A DNA stretch of 64,000 nucleotides from Pseudomonadota bacterium (lineage in GTDB: Bacteria > Desulfobacterota > Desulfovibrionia > Desulfovibrionales > Desulfovibrionaceae). The stretch covers positions 1 to 64,000 of the forward strand of contig JAEZYD010000024.1 in the NCBI GenBank assembly GCA_023419375.1, read 5' to 3'. Made by a program: the position numbers and the translations under genes. The notes under the pieces are model-generated. The model made no database searches. It saw only the letters and a list, made by a program, of their open reading frames with translations, and was not told the origin of the DNA. Positions 53,855-62,362 of this stretch are shown here, piece by piece; within the stretch, counting starts at the first letter, position 1; each line of letters begins with the position of its first letter.

Positions 53855-53891
53855 TACAGTCACGTTTTTTGATGAAAGCGTGAACACTGTA
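53855..53891. promoter_or_regulatory. Candidate TunR/Mo-W operator between modA and tunR
   Basis: The arms TACAGT (53855) and ACTGTA (53886) with internal CACG (53861) and CGTG (53879) form an imperfect dyad. A second short palindrome GTACGTCAACAGTAC lies at about 53819. Both sit in the intergenic region of the divergent transporter and regulator genes. Confidence 0.4.
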
Positions 53892-53941
53892 CAACAAAAG
53901 GGTTTTACTTGTATAAGGCAGGAAAACTGACGGGAATCAGC

Positions 53942-55066
53942 ATGGAAAAAAACAAAAACCGTGAGGAAATGGCCGCGCTTTTGCGCTCCCTCTCTTCCGC
54001 AGACAGGGCATGGCTGCGCCAGCGCCTTATGCGGCGGGACTCTGCCGCTCTGCTGCAGGATACAGGGCGCATCAGCCCGCGCGAGCTTCTGGCCGTGGAA
54101 ACATGGCTGTGGGAACGGGCCAGCGCCGCCCGTGGCCCGCGCGAAAAGCGCCCCCGCCTGCGCATGTGGCTGATTTTCATGCTGCTGCGCTACGCGGCCC
54201 TGCGGCTTGTGGAAATTTTTGAGATCATGCCCGCGCATCTTGATTTTCAGGACGGCGTTATCCATGTGCCGGGCAGCAACGATGCCCCCGGACGCGAGGT
54301 TCCCCTGCCGCTTACCATCAGCCGCCGCCTCAAGCGCGTGCTGGAAGACCCGGCGCTGTTTCCTGAAACACGCGAGCTCATGCGCTGCGATGCCAGTTAT
54401 GTGCGCCGCTGCCTGCAACAGTGCGGCGCGGCCTGCGGCCTGCCCAAGGGCCTTTTGAGCGCCCGAGCCCTGCGCCATACCCGCGCCCTAGAGCTGGGCA
54501 GGCAGGGCCTGCCCCTGCCCGTGGTGGATATTTTTCTTGGCCGGCGGTCCGCGCCCGGCCAGAGCGGCATTGTCCGCTGCGACCCGCAGGAGGCCAAACG
54601 CCTGCTGCGCGAACAACTGCAAAGGGAGCGACCCATGAAAACCAGTGCGCGCAACGTCTTTCAGGGGCGCATAACCTCATTGCGCCAGAGCGGGCTGCTG
54701 GTCGAAGTGGTGCTGCGCACCGCAGGCGGCCTGCGCGTGGCCTCGCTCATTACGGACGAAAGCGCCAAGACCCTGGCCCTCAATGAGGGCAAGCTGGTCA
54801 ATGCCAGCATCAAGGCCCCCTGGGTGCTGGTGCAGGGGGGCGAACTCTCGCCCAAGAGCTCCCCTCCGGCGGAGAACTGCTTTACCGGCGTGGTGGAACG
54901 GGTGCGGGAAGATGAAATGGTGGCCGAAATTCTGGTGGCGCTTGGCGAAGGCAGTCAGGTCTGCGCCCTGCGCAACCGTGGGCCGGAAAACCCCATCAAT
55001 CTTGTGGCCGGGCAGACTGTAACGGTATTTTTCAAGGCTTTTTCCGTCATTCTCACCGTAGATTAG
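53942..55066 (+). CDS. tunR: TunR-type tungstate/molybdate-responsive regulator
   Basis: The protein is 374 aa. The N-terminal half resembles the catalytic fold of tyrosine recombinases (RLRMWLIFMLLRYAALRLVEIFEI, then SARALRHTRALELGRQGLP), but no active-site Tyr context is evident. Two TOBE (Mop-like) domains follow in the C-terminal half: ARNVFQGRITSLRQSGLLVEVVLRTAGGLRVASLIT and a second one beginning ENCFTGVVERVREDEMVAEI. This layout matches the TunR regulators reported from Desulfovibrio, which repress Mo/W transport genes when oxyanions bind. It is divergent from modABC. A TTG at 53909 is an alternative start; the ATG at 53942 is preferred. Confidence 0.82.
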   Translation: MEKNKNREEMAALLRSLSSADRAWLRQRLMRRDSAALLQDTGRISPRELLAVETWLWERASAARGPREKRPRLRMWLIFMLLRYAALRLVEIFEIMPAHLDFQDGVIHVPGSNDAPGREVPLPLTISRRLKRVLEDPALFPETRELMRCDASYVRRCLQQCGAACGLPKGLLSARALRHTRALELGRQGLPLPVVDIFLGRRSAPGQSGIVRCDPQEAKRLLREQLQRERPMKTSARNVFQGRITSLRQSGLLVEVVLRTAGGLRVASLITDESAKTLALNEGKLVNASIKAPWVLVQGGELSPKSSPPAENCFTGVVERVREDEMVAEILVALGEGSQVCALRNRGPENPINLVAGQTVTVFFKAFSVILTVD

Positions 55067-55082
55067 CCAGCATACACATAGC

Positions 55083-55132
55083 AAAAGCCGCGCCGACAAG
55101 TCGTAATGACCATCGGCGCGGCTTTTTATTTT
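55083..55132 (+). terminator. Terminator of tunR
   Basis: A 14-bp stem (AAAAGCCGCGCCGA / TCGGCGCGGCTTTT) is followed by TATTTT. Confidence 0.85.
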
Positions 55133-55199
55133 ACTGCAAAAACAGTTCTCTGGCTGATTCCCGGGCTGTCAGGCCTCTACGGATATGCCGGAGCAGACC

Positions 55200-56255
55200 T
55201 TACGCCCACTGGGCGCGGTTTTCTTTCATAAAACGCTCAAAGGCCTCAATGGCTCGCGCCATATCCTGCCGCCCCACGCCATTATAGGTTGTCAGCCGCA
55301 GGTGATCCTTGCCCATGCCCTTTGCCAGCAGCCCCAGAGGCGCAAGCTTCTGCTCGAACCACTCTGAAGACCTGCCGGAAGCGCTTATGTCCAGCATCAC
55401 AATATTGCTCTGCACGGGCGTGAGCACAAACTCGCCATAGGCTGACAAGGCCGCGCCGAGGTGGCGGGCGTTCTCGTGGTCTTCCGCAAGGCGCTCAATA
55501 CCCGTGCGCAGGGCCACCAGCCCGGCAGCCGCCATAATGCCCGCCTGCCGCATGCCGCCGCCAAGCAGTTTGCGCGTCTGCCGCGCCTTGGCAATGAACT
55601 CGCGCGTCCCGCACAGCACGGAACCGAAGGGCGCGCCCAGCCCCTTGGAAAGGCAGAACATCACGCTGTCTGCGCAGGCGGCCAGATGCGCGGCGTCCAC
55701 CCCGAGCGCCACGGCTGCGTTGAACAGCCTTGCGCCGTCCATGTGCACGGGTACCGATGCACTGCGGGCCGCAGCGGCCAGCGCCTGCTGCCGCGCCAGC
55801 GATACGCAGATGCCGCCGCCGAAGTTGTGGCTGTTTTCCACACAGGCCAGTTTGATGCCCGGCGTCGCGCAGGCGGATGCAAAGGACGCGACTTCGGGCA
55901 TGCCCTCCGCATCCCGCGAATAAAACACCGGCTGAATGCCCAGGAACTTTTCCATGAAGGGCGATTTTTCGGTGCGGAACACATGCAGGTCAGGCTCCAG
56001 AGCCGCAGCGTCGCCACGGTCGCACCACGTAGCCAGCGCGACGAGATTGGCCATGGTTCCCGACGGGCAGAACAGTGCGGCTTCCTTGCCCAGCAGTTCG
56101 GCAGCATAGTCTTCCAGCCGGTTGACTGTGGGGTCGCCGCCGCGCCCTTCCGCGTCAACACGGCCATCATCGCCCACTTCGGCCTCGCGCATGGCGGCGC
56201 GCATGGCCTCGGTGGGAACGGTCAGGGTATCACTGCGCAGATCGACTACAGGCAT
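55200..56255 (-). CDS. ltaE: Low-specificity L-threonine aldolase-like PLP enzyme
   Basis: The protein is 351 aa of fold type I. The PLP Lys lies in FCLSKGLGAPFGS, substrate-binding DLRSDTLTVPTEAM is at the N-terminus, and VPVHMDGARLFNAAV carries the Asp that contacts the PLP nitrogen. It splits threonine or allo-threonine to glycine and acetaldehyde, or acts as a related beta-eliminating lyase. AGGTGA lies before the ATG at 56255. The adjacent symporter and GntR regulator indicate uptake and breakdown of an amino acid such as threonine or serine. Confidence 0.88.
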   Translation of the reverse strand: MPVVDLRSDTLTVPTEAMRAAMREAEVGDDGRVDAEGRGGDPTVNRLEDYAAELLGKEAALFCPSGTMANLVALATWCDRGDAAALEPDLHVFRTEKSPFMEKFLGIQPVFYSRDAEGMPEVASFASACATPGIKLACVENSHNFGGGICVSLARQQALAAAARSASVPVHMDGARLFNAAVALGVDAAHLAACADSVMFCLSKGLGAPFGSVLCGTREFIAKARQTRKLLGGGMRQAGIMAAAGLVALRTGIERLAEDHENARHLGAALSAYGEFVLTPVQSNIVMLDISASGRSSEWFEQKLAPLGLLAKGMGKDHLRLTTYNGVGRQDMARAIEAFERFMKENRAQWA

Positions 56256-56267
56256 GAATATCACCTT

Positions 56268-57503
56268 TTAGACTTCGGCGGTTTCTTCCGTCGGTTCATA
56301 GGCAATGCCCGCCCAACGCATGACAAGCTTCACCGCGACGGTATTGCTGACCACGTTGACGGCGGTACGGCCCATGTCCAGAAAAGCGTCCACACCCGCG
56401 ATGATGGCCAGCGCCTCCACAGGGATGCCAATGGTGGTCAGCACCATGGCAATGGCCACAAGGCCGCCTGAGGGCACGTTGGCGCTGCCCTTGCTGGCAA
56501 GCGTGGTCACCACGATGATGGAAAGCAGGGTGCTGGGGTCCAGCGGAATGTTATAGGCATCGGCCAGAAAACCCACGGCCAGCGCAAAATACATGATGGA
56601 GCCGTCGCGGTTGAAGGCATAGCCCAGGGGCAGCACCACAGAGGCCACGGCCTTGGGAACGCCCATTTCCACCAGTTTTTCCATGTGCAGGGGCAGGGTC
56701 GCCTCTGACGAACGCGTGGCAAAGGCCAAAATCACAGGTTCGCTCACGGCCTTGGCGGTCTGGAGGGGGTGTTCACCTATGCAAAGCATCAAAATGGCGA
56801 ACAGCACCAGCAAGACGCCAAGCCCCAGATACATGACCAGGACCAGCTTGAGCAGTGCCAGAATGGTGTGCATGCCCTGTGTGGAAAACAGCCAGGCAAT
56901 GATGGCGAAGATGGCAATGGGCGACAGGGCGATGATCCAGCCTGTGAGCTTGAAAACAGCCCCCATCAGAGCGTCCAGCACGTCAACCAAAGGCTTTGCC
57001 CTGCTGCCGGTGGAGGCCAGCGCAAGGCCCAGCAGCACTGCGAACACCAGCACGGGCAGGAGGTTGGTGCCGGACATGGCCGCGAACACGTTGGAGGGGA
57101 TCATGTCGAGAAAAAACTTTGTCCAGTTGACCGTGGTATTGATGTTCTTGGGCAGTTCAGCCGTGTGCGACAGATTGACGCCCACACCGGGGTGGAACAT
57201 GGCGTTGAGGGCCAGGCCAATGATGATCGCCACCACCGTGGCAATAAAGAAATAGAGCAGGCTGATGGCGGAAACCTTGCCCAACTGTTTGGCGCTGTTG
57301 CCCATCTGGTAGATGCCAAGGGTGATGGCCGTGAACACCAGCGGCACCACGATCATCTTGATGGCCTGCACAAAGGCCGTGCCCACCGGGGCCAGGGCCT
57401 GGGAGAAGTGCGGCGCAACAAAGCCGAACACAATGCCCAGAACAAGGCCGAGCACCATCTGAATTGGCAGCGGAATGGGCCGCTTTTTGCTGGTTTTTGT
57501 CAT
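56268..57503 (-). CDS. Dicarboxylate/amino acid:cation symporter (DAACS family)
   Basis: The protein is about 411 aa with eight membrane helices and two re-entrant hairpins. Typical GltP/SstT motifs: a conserved segment AFATRSSEATLPLHMEKLVEMGVPKAV and the later VVTTLASKGSANVPSGGLVAIAMVL. It imports an amino acid or dicarboxylate with Na+ or H+. It is 12 bp upstream of the threonine aldolase gene in the same direction, so threonine or serine is the likely substrate. A GAGAGG ribosome site favours the ATG at 57503; one at 57509 is too close to it. Confidence 0.88.
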   Translation of the reverse strand: MTKTSKKRPIPLPIQMVLGLVLGIVFGFVAPHFSQALAPVGTAFVQAIKMIVVPLVFTAITLGIYQMGNSAKQLGKVSAISLLYFFIATVVAIIIGLALNAMFHPGVGVNLSHTAELPKNINTTVNWTKFFLDMIPSNVFAAMSGTNLLPVLVFAVLLGLALASTGSRAKPLVDVLDALMGAVFKLTGWIIALSPIAIFAIIAWLFSTQGMHTILALLKLVLVMYLGLGVLLVLFAILMLCIGEHPLQTAKAVSEPVILAFATRSSEATLPLHMEKLVEMGVPKAVASVVLPLGYAFNRDGSIMYFALAVGFLADAYNIPLDPSTLLSIIVVTTLASKGSANVPSGGLVAIAMVLTTIGIPVEALAIIAGVDAFLDMGRTAVNVVSNTVAVKLVMRWAGIAYEPTEETAEV

Positions 57504-57569
57504 TTCCATCGCCTCTCTTCCCCCTCTGATCCTTGCACGTAAAACGTCTTGTGATGCCGACGGCCAGGG

Positions 57570-58226
57570 TTAGCCGAGAACTGCGAGCAGTGAGCGCAGT
57601 TTCGTTTCCATGGCTTTTTGCAGATGATCCCAGACAAGCTGGTGAGCCAGTGTTTGATTGCGATCCAGAATGGCATTGCCAATGGCGATATGTTCCTTGA
57701 TCACCACGCGTGTCCGCTCTGCATCGTAATTTTTGACGCGCTGCATGGCCAAGGAGTTCTGCACGCGCACGTCCGCATAGAGTTTTGCCAGCCGCGTGTT
57801 GCCAGCGGCCTGAAATATGGCTTTGTGGAAATCCCAGCCGATGCGCTGCGCTTCAAAGGTATCAAGCTCCGGCCCGTCGGGCAGGGCCTGAAGTTCGGCA
57901 AGGCAGGCCCGCAACTCCGGGCTGCCGCCTTTTTCTGCCGCCAGCTTGGCGGCCATGCCTTCGAGCGCCAGACGCACCTCGTGGATTTCTTTGAGGTCTT
58001 CCACAGACAGGCGCTGCACAAAGGTGCCCCGCAGAGGAACGCTCATGAGAACGCCCTCCCGGCACAGATCCTTGATGGCCTCGCGCACTGGCGTGCGGCC
58101 AAGTTGCAGGCTTTCAGCCAGGCTGCGTTCCGACAGTTCTTCGCCGGGGCTGAGCTGCCCCTGCGCGATCATGGAACGGATGGCCTCATACGCAGTGGAA
58201 GATGCCTTGGTGTTTGTCTGCTTCAT
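57570..58226 (-). CDS. GntR-family regulator with FCD domain
   Basis: The protein is 218 aa. A winged HTH (about residues 10-75, with LSPGEELSERSLAESLQLGRTPVREAIKDLCREG) and an all-helical FCD ligand domain (about 85-210) are both present. It is the first gene of the cluster, 60 bp before the symporter, and should control it in response to a small acid or amino acid. The ATG at 58226 begins the typical N-terminus; the upstream open frame is not family-like. Confidence 0.9.
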   Translation of the reverse strand: MKQTNTKASSTAYEAIRSMIAQGQLSPGEELSERSLAESLQLGRTPVREAIKDLCREGVLMSVPLRGTFVQRLSVEDLKEIHEVRLALEGMAAKLAAEKGGSPELRACLAELQALPDGPELDTFEAQRIGWDFHKAIFQAAGNTRLAKLYADVRVQNSLAMQRVKNYDAERTRVVIKEHIAIGNAILDRNQTLAHQLVWDHLQKAMETKLRSLLAVLG

Positions 58227-58445
58227 AACTGGTATACCAGCACAAAGCCAAATAAATGTCCATACGCCGCGGGACGGCTCAAGCATGGTAACCTTATAAT
58301 ATTACAAAGGGGTGGAGTTTTTTTGACCAGGGAAACGAGTGGATTGACAGTGATGCCCGGCAGCAGGGCGCTCATGTGCTTGTTGGAAAAAACTGCACCT
58401 GAACCTGATGCAGCCAGCGCGACAAAAACCTAGAAACAGCAATAG

Positions 58446-58560
58446 TGTCCGGCGAGGATTTTTGGGCGCTGGCAAGGAAGTGTGGGTTTTTGTGAGGGGA
58501 GTGTACTCCAATGGTACTCGACCCGATCAAAAATCACTTTTGAAATACAAGACCCACCAA
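58446..58560. repeat. Hairpin repeat copy C
   Basis: The unit starts GTGTCCGGCGAGGATTTTT, continues GGCGCTGGCAAGGAAG, reaches a GTGTACTCC/GGTACTC apex and carries CAAGACCCACC on the far side pairing with GTGTGGGTTTTTG. It is related to copy D by a 129-bp offset for its left half (58446-58523 versus 58575-58653). A loose partner half (GATGCAGCCAGCGC) precedes it near 58410. It accounts for most of the 410-bp gap between the GntR gene and the radical SAM gene. Confidence 0.7.
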
Positions 58561-58574
58561 CCCAAGGCACCAAG

Positions 58575-58705
58575 GTGCCCGGCGAGGATTTTTCGCTTCT
58601 GGCAAGGAAGGGATGTTTTTTGCGAAGGGAGTGTACTCTCACGGTACTCGACCTGAACAAAAAACATCCCTGACGCAGCCAGAAGCGAAAAAGACCGCCG
58701 GACAC
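58575..58705. repeat. Hairpin repeat copy D, near-perfect 130-bp palindrome
   Basis: Arms: GTGCCCGGCG, TTTTTCGCTTCTGGC and GGGATGTTTTTTG on the left match CAAAAAACATCCC, GCCAGAAGCGAAAAA and CGCCGGACAC on the right, with AAGGAA / TGACGCA bulges and GTAC words at the apex. Same family as copies A and B. Its right arm overlaps the 3' end of the radical SAM gene. Confidence 0.8.
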
Positions 58706-59616
58706 CCCTCAGGGGAGTCGCAGAACTTGCCTTGCCATAGCTCCCTCGCCTCCAGCGCCCGGCGCAAATCCCCCAACAGGCCGCGCTTTTCTATGGCCCA
58801 GGCGGGAGCCAGCAGTTCACCGGGGGCTGGGTCGCTCTGGAGGCGGTGGATGACGATGTGCGAGGGGATGCGCGGCAGGGCGGCGCAGAGGAGGTCGACG
58901 TATTCATCGCGCCAGAGGGGGTAATACTGGCCTGCGGCATACTGGCGGGCAAGTTCAGTTCCCTTGGGCACGTAAACGTTGTGCAGTTTGAGACCGCTTA
59001 TGGGCAGGGAGAGCGCCCATTCCAGACTTTGCAGAAAATGGCCTTCGCCTTCACCGGGCAGCCCGGCCATGAGGTGGGCGCATACGGCAATACCACGCGC
59101 GGCGGCCATGCGCACGGCATTTTCAGCGCTGGCTGCGGTATGGCCCCGGTTAATGCGGGCCAGGGTGGCATCATGGGCCGTCTGCAGGCCCAGCTCCAGC
59201 CAGAAATCGCAATCAAGGCCTGCGAGCAGGTCGAGCTTTTCGTCATCAAGGCAGTCGGGGCGGGTTCCCACGGCAATTCCAAAGCAGCCGGGCAGATGGC
59301 GAACCGTTTGGAGCAGTTGTTGCAAGCGTTCTGATGGACCATACGTGTTAGAGAAGGATTGCAGATATGCTATAAAGCGCGTATTGGGATCGTCCCGCAG
59401 ATATATGGGACGCCAGAAATTCCACTGTTTCAGTAGGGAATCGCCCTGTTTTGCACGGCCCGAGCCGGATCCATCAGCATTGCAAAACGTGCAGCCGGAA
59501 AACGAAAGCGTTCCGTCGCGGTTGGGGCAGGAGGCCCCGGCGTCAAGTGGAATTTTTTGCACCCGGCTGCCGTAGCGTTGATGATAATAAGCGGCCAGAG
59601 TATGCCAGCGCTGCAT
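58639..59616 (-). CDS. Radical SAM protein, YhcC/TIGR01212 family
   Basis: The protein is 325 aa. The SAM [4Fe-4S] cluster motif lies in ASCPNRDGTLSFSGCTFCN (Cys-x12-Cys-x2-Cys layout used by this family). TARFIAYLQSFSNTYGP-like, LELGLQTAHDATLARINRGH and AHLMAGLPGEGEGH are family blocks. The reaction is unknown; members are often near tRNA or sulfur metabolism genes. The last about 25 residues are encoded by the right arm of hairpin repeat D, so the tail is repeat-derived and probably not part of the fold. Single gene, opposite to mreB. Confidence 0.85.
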   Translation of the reverse strand: MQRWHTLAAYYHQRYGSRVQKIPLDAGASCPNRDGTLSFSGCTFCNADGSGSGRAKQGDSLLKQWNFWRPIYLRDDPNTRFIAYLQSFSNTYGPSERLQQLLQTVRHLPGCFGIAVGTRPDCLDDEKLDLLAGLDCDFWLELGLQTAHDATLARINRGHTAASAENAVRMAAARGIAVCAHLMAGLPGEGEGHFLQSLEWALSLPISGLKLHNVYVPKGTELARQYAAGQYYPLWRDEYVDLLCAALPRIPSHIVIHRLQSDPAPGELLAPAWAIEKRGLLGDLRRALEARELWQGKFCDSPEGCPAVFFASGCVRDVFCSGRVP

Positions 59617-59842
59617 GTTTGCGTCCCTTGAAGGCTTATTTCCGCGCCCTCCGGCGGGACAAATATTTTAACCCTGCGTCCACCGTCTTGACTTCATGCC
59701 AGTTTTAGCAGAACAGTTTTCAGCCTGACGTTACCAATTCCAACAGCGCCCCCACTCCAGGCCTCTTCGCCTCGCCGGGTGCGGGAGTTGTTTCAACATG
59801 ACGGTAAGGTAGCACACCAGCACAGCGAGGCAAGTTAGAGTA

Positions 59843-60883
59843 ATGTCCAAAATTCTGGATTTCGCACTAGGATTGTTTTCCAATGACCTGGCCATTGACC
59901 TTGGCACAGCCAATACCTGCGTTTATGTCAAAGGGCAGGGAATTGTGCTGCGCGAACCCTCGGTGGTCGCGGTCAAAAAAGACCCGCGCGGCAACAATGT
60001 AGTTCTTGCCGTTGGGCACGACGCCAAGCGCATGCTGGGCAGAACCCCTGGCAACATCTGGGCTATCCGCCCCATGAAAGACGGCGTTATCGCCGACTTT
60101 GAAGTTACCGAGGCCATGCTGCGCCACTTTATCGCCAAGGTTCACAATTCGCGGCGTCTTGTGCGCCCGCGCATCATGATTTGCGTACCTACGGGCATCA
60201 CCCAGGTGGAAAAGCGCGCCGTGAAAGAGTCGGCCCAGTCCGCTGGCGCACGCGAAGTGTACCTCATCGAGGAACCCATGGCAGCGGCCATCGGCGCGGA
60301 TTTGCCCATTCAGGAACCCACCTCCAACATGGTGGTGGATATCGGCGGCGGCACCACTGAAGTGGCGGTCATCTCCCTTTCGGGCATTGTGTACTCGCGC
60401 TCTGTGCGTGTGGGCGGCGACAAGATGGACGAAGCCATCATGACCCACGTCAAGCGCAAGTATAACATGCTCATCGGTGAATCTTCCGCTGAAGAAATCA
60501 AGATCAAGATCGCCTCAGCCTACCCGCTCGATCCGGAACAGCAGATCGAAGTCAAGGGCCGCGACCTTGTGACGGGTATTCCGCAGAATATTATCATCAC
60601 CTCTGAAGAAGTGCGCAAAGCCATTTCCGAACAGGTGGACAGCATTGTTCAGGCTGTGCGCATCGCCCTGGAACAGACCCCGCCGGAACTGGCGGCGGAT
60701 ATTGTGGACAGGGGCATTGTGCTCACGGGCGGCGGCGCGCTGCTCAAGGGCCTCGACCAGCTGCTGCGCGAAGAAACCTCTTTGCCCATTACGGTTGTGG
60801 ACGATCCCTTGTCCACCGTTGTGGTGGGTACCGGCAAAGCGCTGGACAACCTGCACATTCTCAAAGAAGTGTGCATCGACTAG
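59843..60883 (+). CDS. mreB: Rod shape-determining protein MreB
   Basis: The protein is 346 aa of actin fold: phosphate-1 loop AIDLGTANTCVYVKG, phosphate-2 VVDIGGGTTEVAVIS and adenosine motif GIVLTGGGALLKGLD. The hydrophobic N-terminal segment SKILDFALGLFSNDLA can bind membrane. It polymerises under the inner membrane and guides lateral wall synthesis with MreC, MreD, RodA and PBP2. It is first in the operon. The ribosome site is weak (GAGG about 12 bases upstream). Confidence 0.96.
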   Translation: MSKILDFALGLFSNDLAIDLGTANTCVYVKGQGIVLREPSVVAVKKDPRGNNVVLAVGHDAKRMLGRTPGNIWAIRPMKDGVIADFEVTEAMLRHFIAKVHNSRRLVRPRIMICVPTGITQVEKRAVKESAQSAGAREVYLIEEPMAAAIGADLPIQEPTSNMVVDIGGGTTEVAVISLSGIVYSRSVRVGGDKMDEAIMTHVKRKYNMLIGESSAEEIKIKIASAYPLDPEQQIEVKGRDLVTGIPQNIIITSEEVRKAISEQVDSIVQAVRIALEQTPPELAADIVDRGIVLTGGGALLKGLDQLLREETSLPITVVDDPLSTVVVGTGKALDNLHILKEVCID

Positions 60884-60899
60884 AACCGACCTTGTCCTC

Positions 60900-60968
60900 G
60901 CGCCCCTGTGCGGCTGACGCAATGCCGGAACACAAGCTTCCGGTTCTGCGTCTCCGGCACAGGGGCGC
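60900..60968. other. Long stem-loop between mreB and mreC
   Basis: Outer arms GCGCCCCTGTGC and GCACAGGGGCGC and inner arms TTCCGG / CCGGAA flank a short loop. No T-run follows, and the operon continues, so RNA processing or attenuation between mreB and mreC is likely; mreB is usually needed at higher dose. Confidence 0.65.
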
Positions 60969-61004
60969 GGTTTATTCCGCACCGGCTTTCAGGAGCTTCC
61001 GCCT

Positions 61005-61895
61005 GTGACACTGCGGCGTCTTCTCCTCCTCGCGGGCATTTTGCTCATCCTGTTTCTGGGCATGTATTCCTGGAATCAGCGCACGCGCGTTCTGGATGAC
61101 CTGGCCGCGAAACTGGGGCTTGAAATCACCGGCGCGGTGCTCACGCCCGTTCGTTCCGCGCAGGACGCTGCGGAGAACATGTGGGATCGTTACTTTGACC
61201 TTGTGGGCGTGCGTGAAGAAAACGAAGCCCTCAAGCAAAAGGTGGACGAACTTGAAGCGCGCCTGCTTGCCAATGGGGAAGACCTGGCCGAGCTCAAGCG
61301 CCTGCGCGCCCTGGTGCAACTGCCGGTTGACCAGACATGGCGCCCCCTTGGCGCCCGCGTTCTTTCCGGCCGCATGGGCCCCAACGCAGTTCTGGACAGC
61401 ATCACCATCAGCCGGGGGTACAGCACGGGCGGACGCCCGGGCACGCCGCTGGTTACCCACCTTGGGCTGGTTGGCCGTGTTCTCAAGGCCAGCGCCCACA
61501 GTTCCATCGTGCTGCTGCTCACTGATCCCAGCAGCCGTATAGCCGTTTTTTCGCAGGAGAGCCGTGCTCCCGGCATCCTCATGGGCATGGGCACGGGCCA
61601 GAAGCTTGAAGTCAACTTTGTGCAGCGCGACGCCAAGGTCAAGCCCGGCGAAATAATCATCACCTCCGGCCTGGACGGCAAGTATCCCAAGGGCATACCT
61701 GTGGCGCGCGTACTGCGCGTGGCTCCTTCGGACTACACCCAGTTCATGGCCATCAAGGCAGAACCGCTGGTTGACCTGCAACACCTTGAAGAAGTGCTGC
61801 TGCTCGAATCCACCGGCGCGCCCCGCCCGCTGGAACCCAGCGAAGCTCCCAAAGAATTCGTGGGCCCGCCCGCGCCCAAAAGCGCCACGCCATGA
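61005..61895 (+). CDS. mreC: Rod shape-determining protein MreC
   Basis: The protein is 296 aa. One N-terminal helix (LLLLAGILLILFLGMYS), a coiled coil (about residues 65-100, REENEALKQKVDELEARL) and the paired beta-barrels with RVLSGRMGPNAVLDSITISRG and EIIITSGLDGKYPKGIPVARV. It bridges MreB to PBP2 in the periplasm. It uses a GTG start at 61005 set by AGGAG 10 bases upstream. Confidence 0.92.
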   Translation: MTLRRLLLLAGILLILFLGMYSWNQRTRVLDDLAAKLGLEITGAVLTPVRSAQDAAENMWDRYFDLVGVREENEALKQKVDELEARLLANGEDLAELKRLRALVQLPVDQTWRPLGARVLSGRMGPNAVLDSITISRGYSTGGRPGTPLVTHLGLVGRVLKASAHSSIVLLLTDPSSRIAVFSQESRAPGILMGMGTGQKLEVNFVQRDAKVKPGEIIITSGLDGKYPKGIPVARVLRVAPSDYTQFMAIKAEPLVDLQHLEEVLLLESTGAPRPLEPSEAPKEFVGPPAPKSATP

Positions 61896-62362
61896 GAACA
61901 CTCCGCAGCATTGCATGGTGGGCCTTTTTCATGGCCTGCGCCATTGTTTTGCAGGCGGCGGTACCGGGGCTTGACGTGCTCACGGTGGGCCTGATCATCC
62001 TGTTGCAGGAACGGGATTATAAAAATATGCTCTGGCTGCTGCCCGTGTTCATCCTGCTGCAGGAAGGCATGGGCACGCGCCCCTTCGGGGCCGTCATTGT
62101 CTGGTATGCCGCAGTCATTTTGCTGTTCAAGATGGGCCGCTGGCTGTTTGAAGTGGAAAATTTCATTTTTGTCTTTTTGCTGTCAGCCTGCCTGGGCGCC
62201 GCATACTACGCCATTGCGTGGCTCATGGCCCCTTTGCAGAACCTGCCTTTCGATGTGCAGGGAACCCTGGACACAAGCCTGATTCAGGCCATCTTTGTGC
62301 CCTTCGCCTGGCGGCTGTTGGTGGCCACCCGCCACTGGAACCCCAATGATCAGGAAAACTGA
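61892..62362 (+). CDS. mreD: Rod shape-determining protein MreD
   Basis: The protein is 156 aa with five membrane helices and little else. It begins by overlapping the mreC stop codon (ATGA) and its own stop overlaps the start of mrdA by 17 bp. Sequence is poorly conserved in this family; position between mreC and mrdA and topology identify it. Confidence 0.85.
   Translation: MRTLRSIAWWAFFMACAIVLQAAVPGLDVLTVGLIILLQERDYKNMLWLLPVFILLQEGMGTRPFGAVIVWYAAVILLFKMGRWLFEVENFIFVFLLSACLGAAYYAIAWLMAPLQNLPFDVQGTLDTSLIQAIFVPFAWRLLVATRHWNPNDQEN

Noticed and set aside
58408..58924. Short open frames through the hairpin repeats
   Set aside because: They are translations of palindromic repeat DNA, similar on both strands.
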